DNA of 64,000 nucleotides. Source: Streptomyces sp. ISL-87. GTDB taxonomy: Bacteria; Actinomycetota; Actinomycetes; Streptomycetales; Streptomycetaceae. Made by a program: the position numbers and the translations under genes. Within the stretch, counting starts at the first letter, position 1, and each line of letters starts with the position of its first letter. Positions 1 through 9,240 of the stretch are shown one piece after another. Under the pieces are notes generated by a model, which was given only the letters and a program-made list of their open reading frames with translations, made no database searches and was not told the DNA's origin. Where the stretch lies: contig NZ_JAGGOY010000007.1 in the NCBI RefSeq assembly GCF_018614095.1, forward strand, positions 62,001-126,000, read 5' to 3'.

Positions 1-1237
1 GCCGCTGGAGCTGCCCGAGGTCGAGGACTACTCGCCGCGCACCTTCGAGCCGGACGACGCGCTGTCGCAGCCCGAGACCCCGCTGTCCCGCAAGGGGGAC
101 TGGGTCAACGTGGAGCTGGACCTGGGCCGTGGCGAGGGCGTCAAGCGCTACCGCCGCGAGACCAACACCATGCCGAACTGGGCCGGCTCCTGCTGGTACG
201 AGCTGCGCTACCTGGACCCGAACAACGCGTCGGCCCTGGTGGACCCGGAGATCGAGCAGTACTGGATGGGCCCGCGCGAGGGCGCGCCGCACGGCGGTGT
301 CGACCTGTACGTGGGCGGCGCCGAGCACGCGGTGCTGCACCTGCTGTACGCGCGCTTCTGGTCGAAGGTGCTGTTCGACCTGGGTCACGTCTCGTCGGCC
401 GAGCCGTTCCACAAGCTGTTCAACCAGGGCATGATCCAGGCGTATGCGTACACCGACTCGCGCGGTGTGTACGTCCCGGCGGCCGAGGTCGAGGAGCGCG
501 ACGGCGGCTACTTCTACCAGGGCGAGCCCGTCAAGCGTGAGCACGGCAAGATGGGCAAGTCCCTGAAGAACGCCGTCACGCCGGACGAGATCTGCGAGGA
601 GTACGGCGCGGACACCCTGCGCCTGTACGAGATGGCGATGGGTCCGCTGGACGTCTCGCGTCCGTGGGACACCCGCGCCGTCGTCGGCCAGTACCGGCTG
701 CTGCAGCGTCTGTGGCGCAACATCGTGGACGAGGAGTCGGGCGCGGTGACGGTCGTCGACGCCGAGCCCGGCGAGGACACCCTGCGCGCGCTGCACAAGG
801 CGATCGACGGGGCCGGCGCGGACCTGGCGGGGCTGCGCTTCAACACCGCCATCGCGAAGATCACCGAGCTGAACAACGCGCTGACGAAGGCGGGCCGCCC
901 GCTGGAGCGCTCGGTGGCCGAGCGGCTGGTGCTGCTGGTCGCGCCGCTGGCCCCGCACATCGCGGAGGAGCTGTGGCACCGCCTGGGCCACACCGACTCG
1001 GTCGTCCACCAGGACTTCCCGGTCGCGGACCCGGCGTTCGTCGTGGACGAGAGCGTGACGTGTGTCGTTCAGATCAAGGGCAAGGTCAAGGCCCGGCTGG
1101 AGGTCCCGCCGGCGATCTCCGAGGGTGACCTGGAGCAGCTGGCGCTGGCCGACGAGGCGGTCGTGGCGGCGCTGGGCGGCGCGGAGATCCGCAAGGTGAT
1201 CGTGCGCGCGCCGAAGCTGGTGAACATCGTCGTCTGA
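1..1237 (+). CDS. leuS: Leucine-tRNA ligase, C-terminal part (5' end outside window)
   Basis: Class I aminoacyl-tRNA synthetase that charges tRNA-Leu in the cytoplasm. The reading frame is already open at base 2 and ends with TGA at 1235-1237, so the N-terminal HIGH part lies upstream of the window. Visible are the LeuRS catalytic-domain segment [14 protein letters not shown], the KMSKS-equivalent loop KMGKSLKN near 549-572, the anticodon-binding helical domain ([14 protein letters not shown]) and the C-terminal domain ending in VNIVV. The stop is followed by three near-identical copies of GTCTGACGGCT. The family is unmistakable; only the start is missing. Confidence 0.97.
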   Translation, partial: PLELPEVEDYSPRTFEPDDALSQPETPLSRKGDWVNVELDLGRGEGVKRYRRETNTMPNWAGSCWYELRYLDPNNASALVDPEIEQYWMGPREGAPHGGVDLYVGGAEHAVLHLLYARFWSKVLFDLGHVSSAEPFHKLFNQGMIQAYAYTDSRGVYVPAAEVEERDGGYFYQGEPVKREHGKMGKSLKNAVTPDEICEEYGADTLRLYEMAMGPLDVSRPWDTRAVVGQYRLLQRLWRNIVDEESGAVTVVDAEPGEDTLRALHKAIDGAGADLAGLRFNTAIAKITELNNALTKAGRPLERSVAERLVLLVAPLAPHIAEELWHRLGHTDSVVHQDFPVADPAFVVDESVTCVVQIKGKVKARLEVPPAISEGDLEQLALADEAVVAALGGAEIRKVIVRAPKLVNIVV

Positions 1238-1278
1238 CGGCTGTCTGACGGCTGTCTGACGGCTAGGGGTATTCCCGT

Positions 1279-1321
1279 ACGGGCAGGTTGGGGGTTCGAT
1301 TGGAACCCCTGACCTGCCCGT
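1279..1321. terminator. Long hairpin after leuS
   Basis: The arms ACGGGCAGGT (1279-1288) and ACCTGCCCGT (1312-1321) pair perfectly, and an inner stem GGGGTTC/GAACCCC closes over a short GATT-type loop. There is no T-run, which is usual for Streptomyces terminators. It most likely ends leuS transcription, although it lies only 46 bases before the next start codon and could instead be a leader structure of that gene. Confidence 0.55.
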
Positions 1322-1367
1322 GGCGTTTACGGTGGAGGGGACGGAAAAAGCAGGGGAAGGGAGCCTC

Positions 1368-2114
1368 ATGGAGGCGGGCGCGGTGGTTCTTGTCTTTGCC
1401 CTGTTGGTGCTGATCGCCCTCTTGGGGCTGGGGGTGTGGGCCACGGTGAAGGTGGTCGGCGCGGCGAAGCGCGGCGTGGACCGGACCGTCACGCAGGCCC
1501 GCCGGGCCGTGGAGGACACCACCTTGAAGGCGAAGAGCTTCGGCCAGGTCGGGGTCACGGCGGCGCTGGCGCAGCTGCGGCTGGACCTGCGGGGGTCGAT
1601 GCGGGCCACGCAGCAGGCGCTGTACCAGGGGGTGCAGGCGGACCCCTCGCTGAAGGAGTCGATCGGGCTGTTCGAGCGGCTGAGCGCGCACGGGCGCGAG
1701 CTGGACGACGAGCTGAAGCGGCTGGAGCAGGAGCCGGATCGCAAGCGGATAGCCGACCGTCTGCCTGACCTGCGGGAACGGACCGCCAAGATCACCGAGT
1801 CGGCGGACTCCCTGCGATGGGCCGCCCGCGACCGCGCCCGCCGTTTCGCGGAGGACGACCTGTCGGCGCTGTCGGCACAGATCGAGGTCGAGTCCGGGGC
1901 GCTGCGGGACTGGTCGCGGGAGTCGGTGGACGACCTGACCGCTGCCGCCGCGGCGTGGGACGCCAGTCAGCCGCCGCCGGCCCAGGCGCCTCCCGCAGCA
2001 GCACCTCCCTCGGCCCCGGCCGACTGGGGACAGGCGCCCCCGGCGCTGAACCCGGCCGCCGCGGCACCCCGGTACCCGTGGCAGAAGTCGACCCGACCGG
2101 AAACGACGACGTGA
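1368..2114 (+). CDS. Membrane-anchored protein with coiled-coil-like helices and Pro/Ala-rich tail
   Basis: Function not recognised. The start is ATG 1368, eight bases after a GGGGAAGGGA ribosome binding site; an upstream in-frame GTG at 1320 falls in the leuS hairpin and is less likely. The 248-aa product has one hydrophobic N-terminal helix (about residues 4-25, VVLVFALLVLIALLGLGV), then charged alpha-helical sequence rich in Arg, Glu and Leu (about 30-190), and a low-complexity Pro/Ala tail (about 205-240). This fits a single-pass protein with a cytoplasmic helical domain. Similar proteins of unknown role are common in Streptomyces. Confidence 0.8.
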   Translation: MEAGAVVLVFALLVLIALLGLGVWATVKVVGAAKRGVDRTVTQARRAVEDTTLKAKSFGQVGVTAALAQLRLDLRGSMRATQQALYQGVQADPSLKESIGLFERLSAHGRELDDELKRLEQEPDRKRIADRLPDLRERTAKITESADSLRWAARDRARRFAEDDLSALSAQIEVESGALRDWSRESVDDLTAAAAAWDASQPPPAQAPPAAAPPSAPADWGQAPPALNPAAAAPRYPWQKSTRPETTT

Positions 2115-2259
2115 GTCGGGTACGGTCCGCCGCGGGGCGCTGAGCCCGACCAAGCCTCGTGTCCTCGCCGGCCCGGGGTGTTCCCCCGCTACCCGACGAG
2201 TCGGCCCGACGAGGGCCCCAAGCTGCCGGACCACCCCCTCTGGCGGTAACCTCCGGCTC

Positions 2260-3105
2260 ATGTCCCGCCATGTCGCGATCGTCACCGATTCCACGGCCTA
2301 CCTGCCCCAACCGGCGATGGCACGGCACGGGATCACCTCCGTCCCCCTGACCGTGGTACTCGGAGACGAGGCACTCGAAGAGGGCACCGAGATCTCGGCC
2401 CGCAGCCTCGCGCTGGCCCTGCAGAAGCGTCGGCCGGTCACCACGTCCCGTCCCAGCCCGGAGGAGTTCGTCCGGGCCTACCAGGCGGCCGCGGACGCCG
2501 GTGCGACCGGCATCGTCAGCCTTCACCTGTCCGCCGAGTTCTCCGGAACCTACGACGCCGCCGTGGTCGCGGCCAAGACCGCCCCCGTCCCCGTCCGCGT
2601 CGTGGACACCGGCATGGTCGCCATGGCCCTCGGCTTCTGCGCCCTGGCCGCCGCCGAGGCGGCCGAGGCAGGCGGCTCCGTCGACGAGGCCGTGGCCGCC
2701 GCCGAGAAGCGCGCGGCGGACATGTCGGCGTACTTCTACGTCGACACCCTGGACTACCTCCGCCGCGGCGGGCGGATCGGCGCCGCGCAGGCACTCCTCG
2801 GGTCTGCCCTCGCCGTAAAGCCGCTGCTGACACTGGACGGCGGCCGGATCGAGATGCTGGAGAAGGTGCGTACGGCCTCCAAGGCGATCGCCCGGCTGGA
2901 GGAGCTGGCCGTCGAGCGGGCAGGCTCCGCCAGTGTCGACGTGGCCGTGCACCACCTGGCGGCCCCGGAACGGGCGGAGAAGCTGGCGCAGCGGCTCCGG
3001 GAGCGCATCCCGGGCCTGATCGAACTGCACGTCAGCGAGGTCGGAGCGGTGATCGGCGCGCACACCGGGCCGGGACTGCTGGCAGCGGTGATCTCTCCCC
3101 GCTGA
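2260..3105 (+). CDS. DegV family fatty-acid-binding protein
   Basis: Members of the DegV family bind a fatty acid and, in several Gram-positive bacteria, deliver it to the FakA kinase. The 281-aa product starts with the hallmark VAIVTDSTAYLP, carries the family segments TTSRPSPEEF and LHLSAEFSGTYDAA, and has YLRRGGRIGAAQALLGS in the second half, all at expected positions. Length matches the family. No fakA-like gene is adjacent; the next genes are comEA-comEC, an order often seen in Streptomyces. Family assignment is strong; the ligand is inferred from the family. Confidence 0.93.
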   Translation: MSRHVAIVTDSTAYLPQPAMARHGITSVPLTVVLGDEALEEGTEISARSLALALQKRRPVTTSRPSPEEFVRAYQAAADAGATGIVSLHLSAEFSGTYDAAVVAAKTAPVPVRVVDTGMVAMALGFCALAAAEAAEAGGSVDEAVAAAEKRAADMSAYFYVDTLDYLRRGGRIGAAQALLGSALAVKPLLTLDGGRIEMLEKVRTASKAIARLEELAVERAGSASVDVAVHHLAAPERAEKLAQRLRERIPGLIELHVSEVGAVIGAHTGPGLLAAVISPR

Positions 3106-3203
3106 TCACCGGAACGGGTGGCGGGGATATCCACAACGCGGCTGTTTTGCACCGGAATTGATGCCTCCGCACGGTGGTCGGGGTCCGCCCCTACCGTCGT
3201 GGC

Positions 3204-4238
3204 ATGACGACTCGAACGCGTACTTCGCACCCGTCCGGCGCCACCAGCGGCCCCGGCCGTTCCCGCCTCTCCGACGGCCGTTTCCGGCACCGCCGGGGGC
3301 ACCGGGGTACCCACCCCGATCCCGTCGCGGTCCGCCGCCGGGCCGAAGCCCTGCTCGGGGGCAGCAGCCCGCCGGAGGCGCCGTCGCCGTCGCCGTCACC
3401 GGATACGGGGGTGATCAGCGAGGCCCGGCCTGCGGCGCCGCCATCGCTGCCGCCGGATGCGGGGGTGACGAGCGAGGCCTGGCCCGCGCCGCCGCCTGTG
3501 CCGCCGGACGATTCCCCTGCCGGGAGCCCGCCGGGGGAGGAGGCCGCGTTGGGCGGGACGGCATCCCGGAGTCTGGCCGTACGGGAGCGGCTGCCGGTGT
3601 GGCTGCAGGCCCGGTGCGGGGTGGAGCCGCGCACGGTGGCCGCAGTGGGGGTGGTGCTGCTCGCCGCCGTCGGTTTCGCCGCGCAGCAGTACTGGTCGGG
3701 CCGGCCGCAGCCGGTGACCGCCCCGGCGGTGGTCGCGCCGGCACCTGTATCCGCCATTGCGACCGCGTCGGCCCCCTTGCCCCCGCCCTCGCCCGGAGCG
3801 CCTGCCGGGCCACCCGCCGCCGGAAGCGCCCGCATCGTGGTCGACGTCAGCGGCAAGGTCCGGGATCCCGGCATCCGGCGGCTGCCCGCCGGTTCGCGGG
3901 TCGAGGACGCGCTGGCCGCTGCCGGGGGAGTGCGCCCGGGTGCGGACACCACCGGGCTGAACCGGGCCCGGGTCCTGATGGACGGGGAGCAGGTGCTGGT
4001 GGGCGCTCCGGCGCCGGTTCTCCCGGGCGGGGCCGGGCCGAGTCGGGGCCCGCTGAGCCTGGGCAGCGCCACCGTGGAGCAGCTGGACGGTCTGCCCGGA
4101 GTGGGGCCGGTGCTGGCGCAGCACATCGTGGACTTCCGCACGGCGCGCGGGGGCTTCCGTTCCGTGGAGGACCTCCGCCAGGTCAACGGCATCGGTGAGC
4201 GGCGGTTCGCCGATTTGCGCACCTTGGTACGGCCGTGA
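3204..4238 (+). CDS. comEA: ComEA-like DNA-binding protein with SLBB and helix-hairpin-helix domains
   Basis: Membrane-anchored DNA receptor family of competence systems. I place the start at ATG 3204 rather than the in-frame upstream position 3174 because it gives a basic N-terminus. About 140 residues of low-complexity Pro/Ala/Ser sequence precede one membrane segment (TVAAVGVVLLAAVGFAAQQYW), then an SLBB domain (VVDVSGKVRDPGIRRLPAGSR) and a C-terminal double HhH domain (LDGLPGVGPVLAQHIVDFR and VNGIGERRFADLR). The stop overlaps the start of comEC by four bases (GTGA), indicating translational coupling. Natural transformation is not established in Streptomyces, so the role there is unclear. 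Confidence 0.92.
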   Translation: MTTRTRTSHPSGATSGPGRSRLSDGRFRHRRGHRGTHPDPVAVRRRAEALLGGSSPPEAPSPSPSPDTGVISEARPAAPPSLPPDAGVTSEAWPAPPPVPPDDSPAGSPPGEEAALGGTASRSLAVRERLPVWLQARCGVEPRTVAAVGVVLLAAVGFAAQQYWSGRPQPVTAPAVVAPAPVSAIATASAPLPPPSPGAPAGPPAAGSARIVVDVSGKVRDPGIRRLPAGSRVEDALAAAGGVRPGADTTGLNRARVLMDGEQVLVGAPAPVLPGGAGPSRGPLSLGSATVEQLDGLPGVGPVLAQHIVDFRTARGGFRSVEDLRQVNGIGERRFADLRTLVRP

Positions 4239-6640
4239 GCCGCCCCGAGGGTCCGGGCCCGGTGGATCTGCGGCTTGTGGCGCCGGCCCTGGCCGCGTGG
4301 GTGGCGGCCGCCCTGGCGCTTGACGCACCGGGTGGCTGGACTGCCGCCGGGGTGGGGCTGGGGGTGGCCTGCGCGGGGCTGCTCATGCTGGCAGGCTGCC
4401 GTCGTCCGGGGCCGTTGTGGAAGGCCGGCACGGCCGCTGCCGCAGCCCTGCTGTGCGCTGCCGCCGGGGCCGGGGTGGCGGGGCTCCAGCGGGCGGAGGC
4501 GCGGGCCGGGCCGGTCGTGGGGCTGGCCCGGGAGCACGCCCGGGTGTTCGCGGAGCTCACCGTCGGCTCCGATCCTCGAACCGTCCGCGGCGGGAGCGGG
4601 CCTCCCGTGGTGGTGCTGGACGCGGTGGTGGACCGGGTGACCGGGCCCGACGGGGTGCGGACACGGGTCGCCACCCCGGTGCGGGTGCTGGCCGGGCACC
4701 CGGACTGGGCCCGGCTGCAACCCTCGACCCGGGTGGCGGTGGTCGCCCGGCTGGCCCCGGCCCGGGACGGGGAGCAGGCCGTCGCACTGCTCCGCCCGGC
4801 GGGCGACACCCCGCCCGGGGTGACGGGCGGCCCGGACATCGCGCAGCGCATCGCGGGGAGCCTGCGGGCCGGGCTGCGGCAGGCCACTGAGGGGCTGCCG
4901 CGGGACGCCAGGGCGCTGCTGCCGGGGCTGGTGGTCGGAGACACCTCCAGGGTCCCGCCCGACCTGCACGAGGCCTTCCGGGCCACCGATCTGCTGCATC
5001 TGCTGGCGGTGTCCGGATCCAACCTCACCGTGGTGCTGTTCCTGCTCATCGGGCCCCCCGCCGCCGCACAGCACGCGGAGCGGCGCGGGCTGGCACCCCG
5101 TCTCGGGCTCTCGCTGCGGGCGACCGCGCTGTGCGGGGCGGCCCTGACGCTGGCGTTCGTGGTGGTGTGCCGGCCCGATCCGAGCGTGCTGCGGGCCGCT
5201 GCCTGCGGGGCGATCACCCTGCTGGCCATCGCCACCGGGCGGCGTAGATCCCTGATCCCCGCCCTGGCCGCCGCCGTCCTGCTGCTGGTGCTGTACGACC
5301 CCTGGCTGGCCCGCAGTTACGGCTTCCTGCTCTCCGTGCTGGCCACCGGGGCCCTGCTGACCCTCGGCCCGCGGTGGAGCGAGGCCCTGCGGCGGCGCGG
5401 GATCCGGCCCCGGCTCGCCGAGGCGCTGGGGGCCGCGGCGGCCGCCCAGGCGGTGTGTGCGCCGGTGGTCGCCGTGCTCTCGGCCCGGGTGAGCCTGGTG
5501 GCGGTGCCGTGCAACCTGCTGGCCGAGCTCGCGGCGGGCCCGGCGACGGTGCTGGGCTTCGCGGCGCTGGCGGCCGCCCCGTTGTGGATGCCCGCCGCGG
5601 AGCTGCTCGCGTGGTGCGCGGGGGTACCGGCCGGCTGGATCGCCGCGGTGGCCCGGGCCGGGGCGCGGCTGCCGGGTGCGGAGCTGCCGTGGCCGGGCGG
5701 ACTCACCGGCGGCCTGCTGCTGGCCGCCGCCACGCTGGCCGTCGTAGGCCTCGGGTCGCGGCTCGGCAGGCATCGGTGGGCCTGTGCGGTGGTGGCCGTT
5801 CTGCTGCTCCTCGCGGTGTTGCGGCCGCCGCAGCTGACGCGGACCCTCACCGGCTGGCCGCCGCCCGACTGGAGTTACGTCCAGTGCGCCGTGGGCCAGG
5901 GCGACGCCGCGGTGCTGGCCGTCGGCCCGGGCACGGCCGTGGTGGTCGACACGGGTCCCGATCCAGGGCCGGTGGACGACTGCTTGCGCGCCTTGGGGGT
6001 GCGCCGGGTGCCGCTGCTCCTGCTGACGCACTTTCACGCCGACCATGTGGGCGGCCTGTCGGGGGTGCTGCGCGGCCGGGCAGTGGGTGTGATTCAGACC
6101 ACCACCTTGGAGGAGCCGCCCGGGCAGGCCGAGTCGGTGCGCCGGACCGCCGCTTCCGCAGGTGTGCCCGTCGTGCCGGCGCCGTCGGGGGAGCGGCGCC
6201 GGGCCGGACCGCTGGAGTGGGAGGTGCTCTGGCCGCCGTCCGCCGGCCCGCCGCCGGACGGGCCCAACGATGCGAGCGTCGCCCTGCTGGTCCATGCTTC
6301 CGGCCTGACCCTGCTTCTGCTCGGCGACCTCGAACCGCCCGCCCAGCAAGCCCTGCTGAGGACGCATCCGGAGCTGGGGCCGGTCGATGTGCTCAAGGTC
6401 GCCCACCACGGCTCGGCGCATCAGGACCCCGGCCTCCAGGCGCGCGTCCGGCCCCGTATCGCGATCGTCCCGGTCGGCGCGGCCAACCGCTACGGGCATC
6501 CCGCAGCGGGTACGCTCGCGCGGCTGCGGGCGATGGGGGCGACCGTACTGCGCACCGACACCGACGGCTCTGTGGCCGTCTCCGGAAGCGGCTCGCGGAT
6601 GCGGGCATTTCCAGCCGGACGACGTCGGGGCAGGCGCGGC
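4235..6640 (+). CDS. comEC: ComEC/Rec2 membrane DNA channel; 3' end unclear because the frame has no nearby stop
   Basis: Start GTG 4235 overlaps comEA. The product has the hydrophobic ComEC core (FRATDLLHLLAVSGSNLTVV, then many membrane helices) and a C-terminal metallo-beta-lactamase domain with VGQGDAAVLAV, LTHFHADHVGGL and AHHGSAHQD. Recognisable sequence ends near 6600 (TVLRTDTDGSVAVSGSG). No stop follows in this frame until 8890, far inside yceI and holA, which use another frame. The other two frames stop at 6686 and 6810. I therefore set an approximate end at 6640. A small indel near the 3' end (real or a sequencing error) is the simplest explanation; a 1551-aa extended protein is formally possible but unlikely. 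Confidence 0.8.
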
Positions 6641-6743
6641 CATACCGGGCGCGACCATTCTGTTTGCCCACAACCCGACAGCATGATCGAATGCGTTTTC
6701 GCCAGAGCGGTCCAAGTCCACACAGCACGGGGGTGCATCAACC

Positions 6744-7625
6744 ATGTTCGGACGCCGACGGGGGATGGAGACGGCCGGAAGTGCCAGCTCACACACATCC
6801 GCGACATTGACCCTGCCGCCTTCTGCGCGGCTGCTCAGCTGCCGTGTCCTCGACACGGTCCACCAGCCGGTCCGGCAGGCCAAGTTCGAGGTCACCGACC
6901 CGATCGGCCGACGGGTCGTCAGCGGCGAGACGGACCCGTTCGGCGGGTTCACCGCGGCCATGCCGGAGGGGGAGTACCGGCTTTCGGTCACCGCGGAGGG
7001 CTACGCGCCGTTCCACGGGGCGACGCTGGTGGGGGACCCGGCGCAACCCGGCACCGGGGAGATCATCCTCGACGCGGTGGAGCCGCCTCTGCTGCCGCAG
7101 CCCGGGCACTGGGAACTCGACCCCGCGCACTCGTCGATCGCCTTCACGGCGCGGCACATCGGCTTCGCCCGGATCCACGGCAGGTTCAACACCTTCGCCG
7201 GGGCGGTACGGATAGCCGAGCGCATGGAGGACTCCTCCATGCACGTCATCATCGATGCGGCGAGCATCGACACCGGGCTGCGGATGCGGGACGACCACCT
7301 GCGCTCCGCCGACTTCCTGGACTCCGCCCACCACCCGACGGTGGAGTTCTACAGCGAACGGTTCATCCACCGCAGCGGCAGCCGCTGGGCCGTCGCGGGA
7401 GCCCTCACCCTCCACGGCGTCAGCCGTTCCGTCACCCTGGACACCCAGTACCTGGGTCTCGGCACGGGCCTGGAGGGCGAACCCCGCGCCGTCTGCCGCG
7501 CGACGGCCGAACTGCAACGGGAGGACTTCACCCTGAACTGGCAGTCGATGCTGGCCCACGGGATCGCGGCGATCGGTTCGAGCGTGGAAGTGGAACTGGA
7601 CATCCAGATCGTCCACAAGGCCTAG
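6744..7625 (+). CDS. YceI family lipocalin-fold protein with N-terminal regulatory-like beta domain
   Basis: The C-terminal 180 residues are a YceI domain: WELDPAHSSIAFTARHIGFARIHGRF, followed by LRMRDDHLRSADFLDSAHHP (a highly diagnostic motif) and TLHGVSRSVTLDTQYLG. YceI proteins bind isoprenoid or similar lipids in a beta barrel. The first 115 residues add a carboxypeptidase-regulatory-like sandwich (DPFGGFTAAMPEGEYRLSVTAEGYAPF). There is no signal peptide or lipobox, so a cytoplasmic location is likely, unlike proteobacterial YceI. ATG 6744 is taken; ATG 6765 is an alternative. The AT-richer stretch 6650-6743 is probably its promoter region. Confidence 0.9.
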   Translation: MFGRRRGMETAGSASSHTSATLTLPPSARLLSCRVLDTVHQPVRQAKFEVTDPIGRRVVSGETDPFGGFTAAMPEGEYRLSVTAEGYAPFHGATLVGDPAQPGTGEIILDAVEPPLLPQPGHWELDPAHSSIAFTARHIGFARIHGRFNTFAGAVRIAERMEDSSMHVIIDAASIDTGLRMRDDHLRSADFLDSAHHPTVEFYSERFIHRSGSRWAVAGALTLHGVSRSVTLDTQYLGLGTGLEGEPRAVCRATAELQREDFTLNWQSMLAHGIAAIGSSVEVELDIQIVHKA

Positions 7626-7657
7626 GCGTACCGGCGCGCCCTGGGGCTCGGCAGGGT

Positions 7658-7900
7658 CTACGGGGCCTCCAGCCAGCCCTCGTACTCGGCGGCGAGGGTG
7701 TCCAGGGAGGTGGAGTCCAGGCGTTCCCGCGGGTCCTCCACGACCACCAGCCACTGGGCGTCCTCGGCGTCGTCCTCACCGGCCAGGGCGTCGCGGACCA
7801 GCTGCGGTTCCTCCGGCAGGCCGAAGCGGTCGACGACCTCCTGCGCCACCTCCTCGGCGGCGTCGCGGTCGGGCAGGACCAGTACATGTCGCACGTTCAC
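7658..7900 (-). CDS. Small conserved actinobacterial protein, function unknown
   Basis: An 80-aa acidic protein read on the minus strand between yceI and holA. It begins at GTG 7900 (a second GTG at 7894 would give MRHVLVLPDRDAAEEVAQEV) and ends at TAG 7658. The sequence is soluble with no Cys cluster or membrane segment, and ends in LAAEYEGWLEAP. It is too regular in codon use to be a shadow, and the plus strand has no gene here. I do not recognise a domain. It is divergent from holA. Confidence 0.72.
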   Translation of the reverse strand: MNVRHVLVLPDRDAAEEVAQEVVDRFGLPEEPQLVRDALAGEDDAEDAQWLVVVEDPRERLDSTSLDTLAAEYEGWLEAP

Positions 7901-7991
7901 CGGACCATTCTCAGGTATGGGGTGAGGGGGGCCGTGGTGAGGGGCGCCGGGGCGCGGGGGACTGTCAGTACGCCGTGGGATGCTGGAGGCG

Positions 7992-8984
7992 ATGGCCACC
8001 AGGAAGAACTCCACCGACGATCCCCTCGCCCCGCTCACCCTCGCGGTGGGGCAGGAGGACCTGCTGCTCGACCGCGCCGTACGGGAGGTGGTGGCGGCCG
8101 CCCGCGCCGCCGACGCCGACACGGACGTGCGGGACCTCGCGTCCGAGCAGCTCCAGCCCGGCACGCTGGCCGAGCTGACGAGCCCCTCCCTCTTCTCCGA
8201 GCGCAAGGTCCTGGTCGTGCGCAACGCGCAGGACCTGTCCGCGGACACCGTCAAGGAGGTGAAGGCGTACCTCGCGGCGCCGTTCGAGGAGATCGCCCTC
8301 GTCCTCCTCCACGCCGGCGGCGTCAAGGGCAAGGGCCTGCTGGACGCGGCGCGGAAGGCGGGTGCCCGCGAGATCGCCTGCCCGAAGATGACGAAGGCGG
8401 CGGACCGGCTTTCGTTCGTGCGGGGCGAGTTCCGCACCCTGGGCCGGTCGGCGACGCCCGAGGCATGCCAGAGCCTGGTCGATGCGATCGGCAGCGACCT
8501 GCGGGAGCTGGCGAGTGCGGCGGCGCAGCTGTGCGCGGATGTCGAGGGCACCATCGACGAGGCCGTGGTCGGCCGTTACTACACCGGCCGGGCGGAGGCC
8601 TCCAGCTTCACCGTCGCCGACCGCGCGGTCGAGGGGCGGGCGGCCGAGGCCCTCGAAGCCCTGCGCTGGTCCCTGTCGACGGGGGTGGCGCCGGTTCTGA
8701 TCACCAGCGCGCTGGCCCAGGCGGTCCGTGCGATCGGCAAGCTGGCTTCCGCGCCGCGCGGGGCCCGCCCGGGCGACCTCGCCAGGGACCTCGGGATGCC
8801 GCCGTGGAAGATCGACCGGGTCCGGCAGCAGATGCGGGGCTGGTCGGCGGACGCCGTCTCCGAGGCCCTGCGCGCCGTGGCCGCGGCTGACGCCGGGGTC
8901 AAGGGCGGGGGCGACGACCCCGAGTACGCGCTCGAAAAGGCGGTCGTGGCAGTAGCCCGCGCGGCCCGCCCCCAACACCGGTAG
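7992..8984 (+). CDS. holA: DNA polymerase III subunit delta
   Basis: The delta subunit opens the beta sliding clamp within the clamp-loader complex at the replication fork. The 330-aa product shows the delta family pattern: DDPLAPLTLAVGQEDLLLDRAV at the start, SLFSERKVLVVRNAQDLS, AREIACPKMTKAADRLSFV, and the C-terminal collar domain (GMPPWKIDRVRQQMRGWS). ATG 7992 is preferred because GGAGG lies five bases upstream; ATG 7980 is also in frame. It overlaps no neighbour on its own strand, although the comEC frame runs through it. Confidence 0.93.
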   Translation: MATRKNSTDDPLAPLTLAVGQEDLLLDRAVREVVAAARAADADTDVRDLASEQLQPGTLAELTSPSLFSERKVLVVRNAQDLSADTVKEVKAYLAAPFEEIALVLLHAGGVKGKGLLDAARKAGAREIACPKMTKAADRLSFVRGEFRTLGRSATPEACQSLVDAIGSDLRELASAAAQLCADVEGTIDEAVVGRYYTGRAEASSFTVADRAVEGRAAEALEALRWSLSTGVAPVLITSALAQAVRAIGKLASAPRGARPGDLARDLGMPPWKIDRVRQQMRGWSADAVSEALRAVAAADAGVKGGGDDPEYALEKAVVAVARAARPQHR

Positions 8985-8992
8985 CTCCGCCG

Positions 8993-9160
8993 GAACTCGA
9001 GGGCTCGGCCGGGCTCCGTCGGCACTCGGGCGCTCGCCTGGGCTCCGCCGGGCTCCGCCGGGTCCGTCGGACTCCGCTGGGCGCCGTCGGGCTCGGTCGG
9101 GCTCCGTCGGGACCCGGGGGCTCCGCCGGGCTCCGCCGGGCTCCGGCGCTCCGGGACAAC
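8993..9160. repeat. Degenerate tandem repeat of a GCTCCGCCGG-like unit
   Basis: The spacer after holA consists of about fifteen imperfect copies of a 10-12 base unit, GGGCTCCGCCG or GGGCTCCGTCG. No convincing start, ribosome binding site or domain is found in it on either strand. It looks like slippage-generated low-complexity DNA. Bases 9161-9240, before the MFS stop, hold nothing I recognise. Confidence 0.7.
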
Positions 9161-9240
9161 GCTTCGGATGTGCTGGCCGGCCTCGGTGGGTCGTGGTCTG
9201 GTGGGTTCGGCCGGCTTGGGGCAGGGGCTTCGGCGGGGAG

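Noticed and set aside
1291..1308. GGGGTTCGATT resembles a tRNA T-arm.
   Set aside because: The 3' side continues GGAACCCC, pairing as a simple hairpin, and no D-arm, anticodon arm or acceptor pairing can be built around it.
3191..6991. A 1266-codon open frame on the minus strand opposite comEA-comEC.
   Set aside because: It mirrors the codon phase of the plus-strand genes, is full of Pro/Arg/Gly/Gln low complexity and shows no domain or start signal. It is a high-GC shadow.
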